Shown here in pieces: positions 38,672 through 46,889 of a stretch of 64,000 nt of DNA (position 1 is the first letter of the stretch; every line of letters starts with the position of its first letter). Made by a program: the position numbers and the translations under genes. Origin of the DNA: an uncultured Dehalococcoidia bacterium (GTDB lineage Bacteria; Chloroflexota; Dehalococcoidia; Lucifugimonadales; UBA1127); NCBI GenBank assembly GCA_951812285.1, contig OX638292.1, forward strand, positions 1,323,279-1,387,278, in the 5' to 3' direction. The notes beneath the pieces are model-generated. The model saw only the letters and a program-made list of their open reading frames with translations. It ran no database searches and had not been told where the DNA came from.

Positions 38672-39322
38672 GTGACGTCTCAATCAGCTACAGCAGACAT
38701 AGCCGCCGCAGTGGAGACGCTGCGGGCCGGGGGGCTCGTCGCATACCCGACGGACACGCTGTACGGGCTCGGCGCGGACGCGCTGAACGAGGCCGCCGTC
38801 GAGCGCGTGTTCGAGGCGAAGGGGCGGCCGCAGGGCATGCCGCTGCCGCTGCTCATCTCGGACGCGGAGCAGATTACGATGGTGGCCGCCGACGTGCCGG
38901 ACGCGGCGCTGTGGCTGGCCGAGGCCTTCTGGCCCGGCGGGTTGACGCTGGTATTGCCCGTGTCGGAGGCGGTGCCGCCGCTGGTGACGGCGCGAGGGTG
39001 GAAGGTGGCCGTCCGGCTGCCCGACCACCCGGTGCCGCGCGCGCTTGCAGAGGGCCTGGGCCGCCCAATCACGGGCACGAGCGCCAACCGGAGCGGCGGA
39101 CCGGAGCCGCGCACGGCCGACGGCGTCCGCGAGGCGCTCGGCGAGGCGGTGGACATCGTGCTGGACTCGGGGCCCTCACCTGCGGGGAGGTCGTCAACCG
39201 TGCTGGACGTAAGTACGGAGCAGCCTCGCATCCTGCGACTGGGCGCCGTCTCGCAGGAAGAAATCGAGCGAGTGTTGGGCGCGCCTGTGGCCAGGGAACG
39301 GCCGGCGGAGGCGAGCGCATGA
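38672..39322 (+). CDS. tsaC: Threonylcarbamoyl-AMP synthase TsaC
   Basis: First enzyme of t6A37 tRNA modification, 216 residues. YPTDTLYGLGADALNEAAV, PLPLLISD and PGGLTLVLP are family blocks. KVAVRLPDHP and ITGTSANRSGG form the threonine/ATP site. GTG at 38672 is chosen because the promoter lies between it and the earlier TTG. The stop overlaps the prenyl synthase start (ATGA). Confidence 0.92.
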   Translation: MTSQSATADIAAAVETLRAGGLVAYPTDTLYGLGADALNEAAVERVFEAKGRPQGMPLPLLISDAEQITMVAADVPDAALWLAEAFWPGGLTLVLPVSEAVPPLVTARGWKVAVRLPDHPVPRALAEGLGRPITGTSANRSGGPEPRTADGVREALGEAVDIVLDSGPSPAGRSSTVLDVSTEQPRILRLGAVSQEEIERVLGAPVARERPAEASA

Positions 39323-40326
39323 CCACGCCCGACCTGATCACCAGACACGCCGCAGCAGTGGAAGCCGCGCTACGGGACGCGGTCGAGAGCCGCGCAGACC
39401 AGCTCTACCGCATGATGGAGTACCAGCTTGGCTGGGTGGACGAGCAGGGGATGGCGCAGTCGCTCGCACCGGAGCGGCCGCGCGCCGCGCTGTGCCTCGG
39501 CGTCTGCGAGGCGCTTGGTGGCAATTTGTCGGCCGCACTGGCGTCCGCTACTGCCGTGGAACTGCTGCACGAGTTCACCCGCGTCCACGAGGACATCCAA
39601 TCGGGGGCGCCGGAGCAGGGCAACCGGCCGAGCGGCTGGTGGATCTGGGGGCCGGCGCAGGCCATCAACGTCGGCGACGCGCTGCACATGGTCGCACGGC
39701 TGACGCTGCTGCACGCCGAGGGCGTGGACCCGGAACGAGTGCTGGAATCGGCGATGGCCATGGACGACTCCGCGCTGGACCTGTTCGAGGGGCAGCAGCA
39801 GGACCTGTCGTTGCAACTGCAACCCACAGCCACGAAGCAAGCGTATCTCGCGATGGCTGAGCGGCGGACGGGGGCGGTGCTTGGCTGCGCGGCGCAGCTT
39901 GGCGCGCTGGCGGCGGGAGCGGACGACGCGGCGCAGGAGGCGTGCCGTGAGGCTGGACGCAGCCTCGGCGTCGCGTTGCGGCTGCAGGAGGACATCCGGC
40001 AGCTATGGAGCGGCGGCGAGGGGGCTCCGAACCCCGTCGTGCGCAAGAGCTTCCCCGTCGTGCTGGCGATCGAGAGCGCGCCGGTTGCTGTGAAGCGCGA
40101 GATCGGCACACTGCTGATGGCGCGGACGCACGGGCCGCAAGACGCCGCGCGCCTCGCCGAGCTGCTCGACGAGGCGGGGGCACGGCAAGGCGCCCTCGAC
40201 ACCGCGCTGGCGGCGCGGACCACGTTCGCGGATGGCCTTGGCCGCGCGGGCATCGTGCCGGAGCGGCAGGCCGACCTTGTCGCACTGGCGGCGTACATGA
40301 CACCGGACCTGAATCCCGCACCCTGA
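39319..40326 (+). CDS. Divergent polyprenyl synthetase-like protein
   Basis: A 335-residue all-helical protein of the isoprenyl diphosphate synthase superfamily. INVGDALHMVARL, LDLFEGQQQDLSL and ERRTGAVLGCAAQLGALAAG match the conserved order of the family. Both aspartate-rich motifs are altered: the first reads HEDIQSGAPE (residues 90-99) and the second LQEDIRQLW (222-230), where active enzymes have DDxxD. Magnesium-diphosphate binding may be weak or changed. It could be a non-catalytic subunit or a specialised enzyme. It is coupled to tsaC and lies upstream of pgk. Confidence 0.8.
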   Translation: MTTPDLITRHAAAVEAALRDAVESRADQLYRMMEYQLGWVDEQGMAQSLAPERPRAALCLGVCEALGGNLSAALASATAVELLHEFTRVHEDIQSGAPEQGNRPSGWWIWGPAQAINVGDALHMVARLTLLHAEGVDPERVLESAMAMDDSALDLFEGQQQDLSLQLQPTATKQAYLAMAERRTGAVLGCAAQLGALAAGADDAAQEACREAGRSLGVALRLQEDIRQLWSGGEGAPNPVVRKSFPVVLAIESAPVAVKREIGTLLMARTHGPQDAARLAELLDEAGARQGALDTALAARTTFADGLGRAGIVPERQADLVALAAYMTPDLNPAP

Positions 40327-40334
40327 GGAAAGCC

Positions 40335-41525
40335 ATGCCAAAGCAGACTATTCAAGACGTCGACGTGCGCGGGCTCCGTGTGCTGGTGCGCGTTGATTTC
40401 AACGTCCCAATGGAGGACGGGCGCATCAGCGACGACAACCGCATCCGCGCGGCCCTGCCCACCATCAACTACCTCCGCGAGCGTGACGCACGCGTCATCC
40501 TCTGCTCGCACCTGGGGCGACCGAACGGGAAGGTGGACGAGGGCTCGCGGCTGGAGCCCATCGCGGAAGGGCTGGAGGCTGTGCTGGACGCGCCCGTCAA
40601 CTACGTGACGGAGTGCGTGGGCATCGAGGTGGAGGCTGCCGTCGCGGCGATGGAGCCGGGCGAGGTGCTGCTGCTGGAGAACCTGCGCTTCCACCCGGGC
40701 GAGGAGAAGAACGACCCGGAGTTCGCGCAGCAGCTTGCTCGACTGGCTGATTTGTACGTGAACGACGCCTTCGGCACGGCTCACCGGGCGCACGCGTCGA
40801 CGGCGGGCGTCGCCGACTACCTGCCCGCCGTGAGCGGATTCCTCATGGAGCGCGAGATCACGATGCTCGGCAGCGTGCTGGAGGACCCGAAGCGCCCGCT
40901 GGCGGCCGTCATGGGCGGGGCGAAGGTATCGGACAAGATTGCCGTGCTGGAGACGCTGCTGGACAGCGTCGACGTGCTGGTCATCGGCGGGGGCATGGCG
41001 GCGACGTTCATCAAGGCAATGGGCCATGGCGTCGGCGACTCGCTTCTTGAGGAGGAGCGGGTCGACTTTGCGCGGGAGACCATCGAGCGGTGCGGGAAGC
41101 AGGGCGTCAAGCTCGTTCTGCCGCCGGACCTTGTGGTGGCCGACGCCTTCAGTGCGGACGCGGCGACGCAGGTGGTGGCGGCCGAGAGCATCCCGGACGG
41201 CTGGCGCATCATGGACGTCGGACCAAGCGCCGTTTGGGACTTCACTGAGGCGCTGCGGCCGTGCGGCACCGTGCTGTGGAACGGGCCGATGGGCGTCTTC
41301 GAGTGGGAGGCGTTTTCTCACGGCACACGGGCCGTCGGTCAGGCTGTGGCGTCGCTGGAGAATGCTGTTACCATTGTCGGCGGAGGGTCCACCGCAGAGG
41401 CCGTAGGCGAGCTTGGACTCGCGGAGGACATGACCCACATCTCGACTGGCGGGGGCGCGTCGCTGGAGTTCTTCGAGGGTAAGGTGTTGCCCGGCGTCGC
41501 GGCCCTCCGCGACAAGGAAGCGTAA
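40335..41525 (+). CDS. pgk: Phosphoglycerate kinase
   Basis: ATP-forming glycolytic enzyme of 396 residues. RVDFNVPMEDGRISDDNRI, LCSHLGRPNGK and LLLENLRFHPGEEKND are the substrate-binding N-domain. VMGGAKVSDKI and VLWNGPMGVFE with VGGGSTAEAV complete the C-domain. TGAGGAAAG precedes the start. Followed by apgM and tpiA, giving a lower-glycolysis operon. Confidence 0.98.
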   Translation: MPKQTIQDVDVRGLRVLVRVDFNVPMEDGRISDDNRIRAALPTINYLRERDARVILCSHLGRPNGKVDEGSRLEPIAEGLEAVLDAPVNYVTECVGIEVEAAVAAMEPGEVLLLENLRFHPGEEKNDPEFAQQLARLADLYVNDAFGTAHRAHASTAGVADYLPAVSGFLMEREITMLGSVLEDPKRPLAAVMGGAKVSDKIAVLETLLDSVDVLVIGGGMAATFIKAMGHGVGDSLLEEERVDFARETIERCGKQGVKLVLPPDLVVADAFSADAATQVVAAESIPDGWRIMDVGPSAVWDFTEALRPCGTVLWNGPMGVFEWEAFSHGTRAVGQAVASLENAVTIVGGGSTAEAVGELGLAEDMTHISTGGGASLEFFEGKVLPGVAALRDKEA

Positions 41526-41535
41526 AGGAGCCGCC

Positions 41536-42741
41536 ATGATCGACTTTCCCGCGCTGGCGGAGATAGTCAGCAAGTCGCCGTCCAAGATCGTCATGCTGGT
41601 GGCTGACGGCCTCGGCGGGCTGCCGCACCCGGACACGCGCAAGTCGGAGCTGGAGACGGCGTCGACGCCGAACCTCGACAGGCTGGCGGGCGTGAGCGCG
41701 TGCGGGCTGACGACGCCGGTGCTGCCGGGCGTCGCGCCGGGCAGCGGGCCGGGGCACCTGGGCCTCTTCGGCTACGACCCGGTGAAGTACCTCATCGGCC
41801 GCGGCGTGCTGGAGGCACTGGGCATCGGCGTGCCCGTCGCGCCGGGCGAGGTGGCGGCGCGCGGCAACTTCTGCACCGTCGGCGAGGACGGCACGATCGT
41901 AGACCGGCGCGCGGGACGCATCTCGTCCGAGGAGAGCGCGCCTCTCGTCGAGATGCTCGACAGCATCGACGTGCCGGGCGTGCAGGCGTCGGTGTACCCG
42001 GTGAAGGACTACCGCTTCGTGCTGAAGCTGACCGGCGAGGGGCTGAGCGACCAGGTGACGGAGACGGACCCGCAGCGCGTGGGCGCCAGGCCGCTGAACG
42101 CTGAGGCGATTGTCGCGGAGGCGGCGGCGACGGCCGACGCAGTCAACCACTTCATCCGCGAGGCGCGCAGCATGCTGGCGGAGCAGCCCAAGGCCAACAT
42201 GCTGACGTTGCGGGGCTTCTCGCTGCTGCCGCACCTGCCGTCGATGGTCGACAGCTACCTGCTCGACCCGGCGGCGATCGCCGCATACCCGATGTACCGC
42301 GGGCTCGCGAGCCTACTCGGCATGAGGGTGATTCCGACAGGCGGAACGTTTGCCGACGAGGTGGCGACGCTGCGGGAGCACTGGAATAAGCACGATTTCT
42401 TCTACCTGCACTACAAGCCCTCCGACGCCGCGGGCGAGGACGGGGACTTCGACGCGAAGGTGGAGACGCTGGAGGCGCTTGACCGGTTCATTCCGGAGGT
42501 GCTGGCGATGGAGCCCGACGTATTCATGGTGGCCGGCGACCACGCCACGCCCGCGATCATGGCGGCGCACTCGTGGCACCCGGTGCCGTTCCTGCTGCAC
42601 TCCAAGTGGACGCTAGGCGAGGGAGTGGGCAGCTTCGACGAGCGCGCGCTCGGTGGGGGCTCGCTGGGCCGGTTCCCGGCGGAGCACATCATGCTACAGG
42701 CGCTGGCCCACGCGGACAAGCTGGTGAAGTTCGGGCCGTAG
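41536..42741 (+). CDS. apgM: Cofactor-independent phosphoglycerate mutase, archaeal type
   Basis: Interconverts 3- and 2-phosphoglycerate; 401 residues. KIVMLVADGLGGLPHP provides the metal-binding aspartate, and STPNLDRLA and PGSGPGHLGLFGYDP (with the phosphoserine nucleophile) follow. FYLHYKPSDAAGEDGDF and MVAGDHATPAIMAAHS are the second metal site. This is the ApgM branch common in archaea and Chloroflexota. AAAGGAG is upstream; ten bases separate it from pgk. Confidence 0.95.
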   Translation: MIDFPALAEIVSKSPSKIVMLVADGLGGLPHPDTRKSELETASTPNLDRLAGVSACGLTTPVLPGVAPGSGPGHLGLFGYDPVKYLIGRGVLEALGIGVPVAPGEVAARGNFCTVGEDGTIVDRRAGRISSEESAPLVEMLDSIDVPGVQASVYPVKDYRFVLKLTGEGLSDQVTETDPQRVGARPLNAEAIVAEAAATADAVNHFIREARSMLAEQPKANMLTLRGFSLLPHLPSMVDSYLLDPAAIAAYPMYRGLASLLGMRVIPTGGTFADEVATLREHWNKHDFFYLHYKPSDAAGEDGDFDAKVETLEALDRFIPEVLAMEPDVFMVAGDHATPAIMAAHSWHPVPFLLHSKWTLGEGVGSFDERALGGGSLGRFPAEHIMLQALAHADKLVKFGP

Positions 42742-42773
42742 GGGCTCTCAGGCGGCGGAGGCAGTCAGGAAAG

Positions 42774-42804
42774 CGTCGGGGTTCCCGCCTCCGCGGGAAC
42801 GACG
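42774..42804. repeat. Palindromic repeat, REP-like, copy 1
   Basis: GTTCCCGC (42781-42788), loop CTCC and GCGGGAAC form a perfect 8-bp stem. Outer CGTC/GACG arms extend it. It lies between apgM and tpiA and shares its core with 46847-46866. Confidence 0.75.
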
Positions 42805-42820
42805 GGTTGAAAGGAGCAAC

Positions 42821-43582
42821 ATGGCGCGGGCCGTGGTTGCGGGCAACTGGAAGATGAACACCTCTGTGGCGGAGGCGCGGGCGCTTGTGTCCGACCTGCG
42901 CGAGAGCATTGGGCACATGGAGGGCGTTGACCGGGTGCTTTGCCCGCCATTCCCGTATCTTGCGCTGGTGCGCGACATCGTGACGGGCTCGAGCATCGCC
43001 GTTGGCGCGCAGAACATGAGCCAGCACGAGAAGGGCGCATTCACGGGCGAGGTCTCGCCCGGCATGGTCGCCGAGCTGTGCACGCACGTCATCATCGGCC
43101 ACTCCGAGCGGCGCGCGCTGTACGGCGAGACCGACGAAAGCGTGAACCTGAAGGTGGAAGCGGCCCTCAAGGCGGGGCTGACGCCCATCATCTGCGTCGG
43201 CGAGACGCTGGCGCAGCGCGAGGCCGGGGCGGCTGAGGCCGTCGTCGAGCGGCAGCTCGTGAAGGCGCTGGACGGCGTCGAGACGCCGGGGGCGCTCATC
43301 GTCGCGTACGAGCCGGTGTGGGCCATCGGCACCGGCGTGCCCGCGACGCCGGACCTGGCGGCGGACATCATGGGCGGCGTCATCCAACGCGTGCTCGACA
43401 GCACGTACGGGGCCTCGGCGGCCTCGGCGACGCCGCTGCTGTACGGCGGCAGCGTCACGGCGGAGTCGGTGCGCGGGTTCGTCGAGCAGGAGTGCATCCA
43501 CGGCGGGCTTGTCGGCGGGGCGAGCCTGCGGGCGGACGAGTTCGCGGAGATTGCCCGCATCACGGCGGAGGTCAAGGGGTAG
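42821..43582 (+). CDS. tpiA: Triose-phosphate isomerase
   Basis: A 253-residue TIM barrel. AGNWKMNTS holds the catalytic Asn and Lys, IIGHSERRALYGETDE the His, and VAYEPVWAIGTG the glutamate and loop 6. YGGSVTAES is the phosphate site. AAAGGAGCAAC precedes the start. Third glycolytic gene of the operon. Confidence 0.98.
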   Translation: MARAVVAGNWKMNTSVAEARALVSDLRESIGHMEGVDRVLCPPFPYLALVRDIVTGSSIAVGAQNMSQHEKGAFTGEVSPGMVAELCTHVIIGHSERRALYGETDESVNLKVEAALKAGLTPIICVGETLAQREAGAAEAVVERQLVKALDGVETPGALIVAYEPVWAIGTGVPATPDLAADIMGGVIQRVLDSTYGASAASATPLLYGGSVTAESVRGFVEQECIHGGLVGGASLRADEFAEIARITAEVKG

Positions 43583-43614
43583 CGCGAGGCCTTGCAGCAA
43601 GGGGATATCCACCC

Positions 43615-43992
43615 ATGCCAATTTCACGGCTCCAGTTCGAGATGGGCATTGACGCCGGCATCGAGGCGCTCATGGTGTCCGTCTGCGACCTGCTGGAGAC
43701 CAACCCCGACACCGCCTATTCCGAGGAGGAGCTGTACCAACTCTTCACGGCCAACGCGCCGGGCAGCTACATCGACACGTCGTACCTGGACATCGCGCTG
43801 CAGAAGGTGGTGGAGCTTGGCGCGGTGGAGGCGCGAGCCGTCGCCAACGCTAAGTACTACGCCTTCCTGCAGGAGATCGACCGGGAGACGTGGGAGCTCG
43901 TGTCAGACGAGTCTGAGGCTGACGAGTCTGAGGATTCGGATGCCGAGGCTGAGTCGTCCGAGGACTCAGTTGAAGAACAGTCGTCCGCCTAG
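43615..43992 (+). CDS. Hypothetical protein with acidic tail
   Basis: A 125-residue protein of no recognised family. Residues 1-90 look like a small helical domain (FEMGIDAGIEALMVSVCDLL, then SYLDIALQKVVELGAVEARA). The last 35 residues are almost entirely Glu, Asp and Ser, probably disordered. AAGGGG precedes the start at long spacing. It lies between tpiA and miaA. Confidence 0.7.
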   Translation: MPISRLQFEMGIDAGIEALMVSVCDLLETNPDTAYSEEELYQLFTANAPGSYIDTSYLDIALQKVVELGAVEARAVANAKYYAFLQEIDRETWELVSDESEADESEDSDAEAESSEDSVEEQSSA

Positions 43993-44010
43993 CCTCCGGA
44001 GAAACCATCC

Positions 44011-44952
44011 GTGACCACGCCGCCCGCGCAGCCAACCCCGCTCCTCGTCATCGTCGGGCCTACGGCTGTCGGCAAGAGCGCGCTTGCGATGCACCTCGCC
44101 GTGCGCTACGGCGGTGAGATCGTGAATGCGGACAGCCGGCAGGTGTACCGGGGCATGGAGGTTGGCACAGCTGCGCCATCGCAGGCCGAAAGGGCCGCCG
44201 TGCCGCACCACCTCTACGGCATTATCGCCCCGGACGAGGGATTCAGCCTGGCGACGTACCTGCCGCTGGCGACGGAGACCATTGCGGACATCGGCGGGCG
44301 CGGCGGGCTGCCGGTGGTCGTCGGTGGGACGGGGCAGTACGTGAACGCGCTGGTGGGCGGGTGGCAGGCGCCGCGCGTGGCACCGAACGCGGATCTGCGG
44401 GAGCGGCTGGAGGCGATCATCGCGCAGGACGGCGTCGAGACAGCCGCGCAGGAGCTGCTGGAGGCCGACCCGGAGGCGGCGGCGCGCATCGACCTGCGCA
44501 ACCCGCGACGCGTTGTGCGGGCACTGGAGGTTGTCGCGGCGCTGGGGCCGGGGGCGCACGGCGAGCAGTCGGCTCCGCCGTACCGGACGCTGCTGCTCGG
44601 GCTGACGACGGCCGACCGCGAGGAGCTGTACGAGCGCATCGACGACCGCGTGGACGCGATGCTCGCGGGCGGGTGGCTGGACGAGGTGCGGGGGCTGCTC
44701 GACGCGGGGTACTCGGCGGAGCTGCCGGCGCTGTCGAGCATGGGGTACCGGGAGCTGGCGCAGCACCTGCGCAGCGAGATGCCGCTCGAGGAGGCGGCGC
44801 GGCGCATCAAGGCGGCGCACCACCGGCTCGCGCGGCAGCAGTATACGTGGTTCAAGCCGACGGACGCGCGCATCCGGTGGTCTGTGGCTGGCGAGGACGT
44901 TGAGGCGCGCGCCGAGGGCGCGGTGGGGCAGTGGTTGGAGGCGGGCGGTTGA
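44011..44952 (+). CDS. miaA: tRNA dimethylallyltransferase MiaA
   Basis: Transfers dimethylallyl from DMAPP to A37 of tRNAs reading UNN codons. 313 residues. P-loop IVGPTAVGKSAL, then NADSRQVYRGMEVGTA, VVGGTGQYVNAL and the late QQYTWFK tRNA-contact segment. GTG at 44011 has CCGGAG upstream. It ends an operon that starts with another A37 gene, tsaC, and contains a prenyl synthase-like gene. Confidence 0.96.
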   Translation: MTTPPAQPTPLLVIVGPTAVGKSALAMHLAVRYGGEIVNADSRQVYRGMEVGTAAPSQAERAAVPHHLYGIIAPDEGFSLATYLPLATETIADIGGRGGLPVVVGGTGQYVNALVGGWQAPRVAPNADLRERLEAIIAQDGVETAAQELLEADPEAAARIDLRNPRRVVRALEVVAALGPGAHGEQSAPPYRTLLLGLTTADREELYERIDDRVDAMLAGGWLDEVRGLLDAGYSAELPALSSMGYRELAQHLRSEMPLEEAARRIKAAHHRLARQQYTWFKPTDARIRWSVAGEDVEARAEGAVGQWLEAGG

Positions 44953-44974
44953 GGCCCGCGCAGTCCCCTCGAGA

Positions 44975-45664
44975 TCAGTAAGTGCCTGACCGAGGGTCGC
45001 TGCGGATGATTACCACGGTGTCGCAGACTAGGTCGTGGATGCCGCGCCTGTCGCTGCGGAGGGCGACCATGAACGCGCTGACGATGGCCGGGATGAGGAA
45101 GAGCGCGAAGGTGGCGGTCAGGACGGCGTATCGCGCGAAGGCCCGGCCGGGGCCGAGCATCGTGCCGTCGGGGCGGAGGATGCGCATGCGGAAGAGCAGG
45201 ACGCCGATGGTGCCGCCGAGCATCGAGACAAACGCGGTCGCGTAGATGCCGGTCAGGACGAAGTTCAGCCCCTGCCCGGCGGTGAACCCGCCACCGGTGG
45301 CGGTTACCGTTCCGTCCTCTGCCGTTTCCGTTTCAGGGGTGAGGGTGTCGAAGAGGTTCTCGCCAAAGAGCAACCAGGAGAACAGGGCGGAGACCAGGAA
45401 CAGCGGAACGCTGTCGATGATGGACGCGAGGAAGCGGATCCAGAATCCGGCGGGACGGCCCATCTCGAAGGCAGGGAAGACGCGACCCTCGCCGAATCCG
45501 ACGGGCTCCTCCTCACGGAGCTGCGTCCAGCAATTTGTGCAGATGCTGCGGTCGGCGAAGTTCTCCTGGCCGCAGGATGGGCAGTTGACGTAGAGTGCTG
45601 TGCCGCAGTCCCGGCACAGCCTGGCAACCTCAGGGTTCTCGTGGCCGCAAGACGGGCATCGCAT
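44975..45664 (-). CDS. RDD-family membrane protein with double zinc ribbon
   Basis: A 229-residue protein. The N-terminus carries two CxxC pairs of zinc-ribbon type (RCPSCGHEN with CRDCGTAL, and NCPSCGQEN with CTNCW). An RDD membrane domain with about four helices starts at FWIRFLASIIDSVPLFLV; RR-D-D elements appear in the tail RGIHDLVCDTVVI. RDD proteins may act in ion exchange or envelope stress. ATG at 45664 is preceded by GGGAGG; a GTG three codons upstream overlaps that site. Confidence 0.83.
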   Translation of the reverse strand: MRCPSCGHENPEVARLCRDCGTALYVNCPSCGQENFADRSICTNCWTQLREEEPVGFGEGRVFPAFEMGRPAGFWIRFLASIIDSVPLFLVSALFSWLLFGENLFDTLTPETETAEDGTVTATGGGFTAGQGLNFVLTGIYATAFVSMLGGTIGVLLFRMRILRPDGTMLGPGRAFARYAVLTATFALFLIPAIVSAFMVALRSDRRGIHDLVCDTVVIIRSDPRSGTY

Positions 45665-45809
45665 GGGCGTCACCTCCCAGTATGCCCATTGTATTCACGG
45701 ATACGCGGAGTAGAAACCCCGCCCTTGTCGTCGTTTGCGGCGCCCACTACACTGAAAGCGGTTTCCGTAACGGGGTTCGCAACCCGCGACACGCAACTGG
45801 GGGCAGGGT

Positions 45810-46724
45810 ATGGACTTCGCGAAAATGCACGGCGCCGGCAACGACTTCGTCGTCATTGACGGGCGCGAGCTGGACCGCGACTGGGGCTCGATGGCGGCCT
45901 CGATGTCCGACCGACACTTCGGCGTCGGTTCCGACGGGCTGCTGCTGGTCGTGCCGTCCGACGTGGCCGACCTGCAGATGCGCATGTGGAACCCGGACGG
46001 CTCCGAGTCGGAGATGTGCGGCAACGGCATCCGCTGCTTCAGCAAGTACGCAATCGAGCGGGGTATGGTCACGCTGCGCGACGGCACGTTCACAGCCGAG
46101 ACGGGCGCGGGTGTGCTGGAAATCCAGCCCATCATGCGAGACGGCCAGGTGGTGCGGGCCCGCGTGAACATGGGCCGCCCGGAGCTTGCTCCCGAGCGCG
46201 TCCCCGTCGACCCGGCGCAGCGGCTTGTGCCAATCGGCGCGGGGCACACGACGGCGCATTCCGGCAGCGGCGCAAATGCGCGCTACTACAATCCGACGGA
46301 CATCGTCTTCGACTGGCCGCTGGCCGTGCCGGGCCACGCCTTTGCCTTCACAGGCGTCTCCATGGGCAACCCCCACGCCGTGGTATTCCTGGACACACCC
46401 GTAGAGGAGTTCGCGCTGGAGGCCATCGGCCCGCTGGTGGAGCACCACCCGCTCTTTCCCAACCGCGTCAACTTCGAGATCGTAAACGTCGTCGACCGGA
46501 CGCACCTGACGGCGCGAGTCTGGGAGCGCGGCGCGGGGCTGACGCTCGCGTGCGGCAGCGGCGCGTGCGCCGTCGCGGTGGCGGCGCGCATCCACGGCTA
46601 CACCGACGAACAGGTCGCCGTGCAGCTGCCGGGCGGCACCCTCACGATGACATGGGACGGCGAGGGCGACATCTTCCTGGAGGGCCCGGTGGAGCTTGTC
46701 TACGAGGGCCGCTGGCCAGACTAG
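45810..46724 (+). CDS. dapF: Diaminopimelate epimerase
   Basis: Converts LL- to meso-diaminopimelate; 304 residues. MHGAGNDFVVIDG starts the fold. The two catalytic cysteines lie in SEMCGNGIRCFS and LACGSGACAVAV. GVSMGNPHAVVF is the inter-domain hinge. An insertion of about 20 residues (SGSGANARYYNPTD) precedes the hinge. It is followed by dapL. Confidence 0.97.
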   Translation: MDFAKMHGAGNDFVVIDGRELDRDWGSMAASMSDRHFGVGSDGLLLVVPSDVADLQMRMWNPDGSESEMCGNGIRCFSKYAIERGMVTLRDGTFTAETGAGVLEIQPIMRDGQVVRARVNMGRPELAPERVPVDPAQRLVPIGAGHTTAHSGSGANARYYNPTDIVFDWPLAVPGHAFAFTGVSMGNPHAVVFLDTPVEEFALEAIGPLVEHHPLFPNRVNFEIVNVVDRTHLTARVWERGAGLTLACGSGACAVAVAARIHGYTDEQVAVQLPGGTLTMTWDGEGDIFLEGPVELVYEGRWPD

Positions 46725-46846
46725 CCGTGCGTCGTTTTTGACATAACGCTTAGGGCTCTGCTCCGTGTTTGCCGGATTTCCGCATAGAGGCATGGCCAAG
46801 CAGAGAGGCTGAGTTTACAGGTGCAGCTTGCGGGCTAGCCCTCTGG

Positions 46847-46866
46847 ATTCCCGCTTTCGCGGGAAT
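46847..46866. repeat. Palindromic repeat, REP-like, copy 2
   Basis: ATTCCCGC (46847-46854), loop TTTC and GCGGGAAT make a perfect 8-bp stem, with GACG directly after. It lies between dapF and dapL. The core matches copy 1 at 42781-42800. Confidence 0.78.
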
Positions 46867-46889
46867 GACGAAAACGTGAAGGGGTCACT

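Noticed and set aside
39405..41642. 745-codon minus-strand frame opposite the prenyl synthase and pgk
   Set aside because: Overlaps two well-supported plus-strand genes and lacks recognisable domains.
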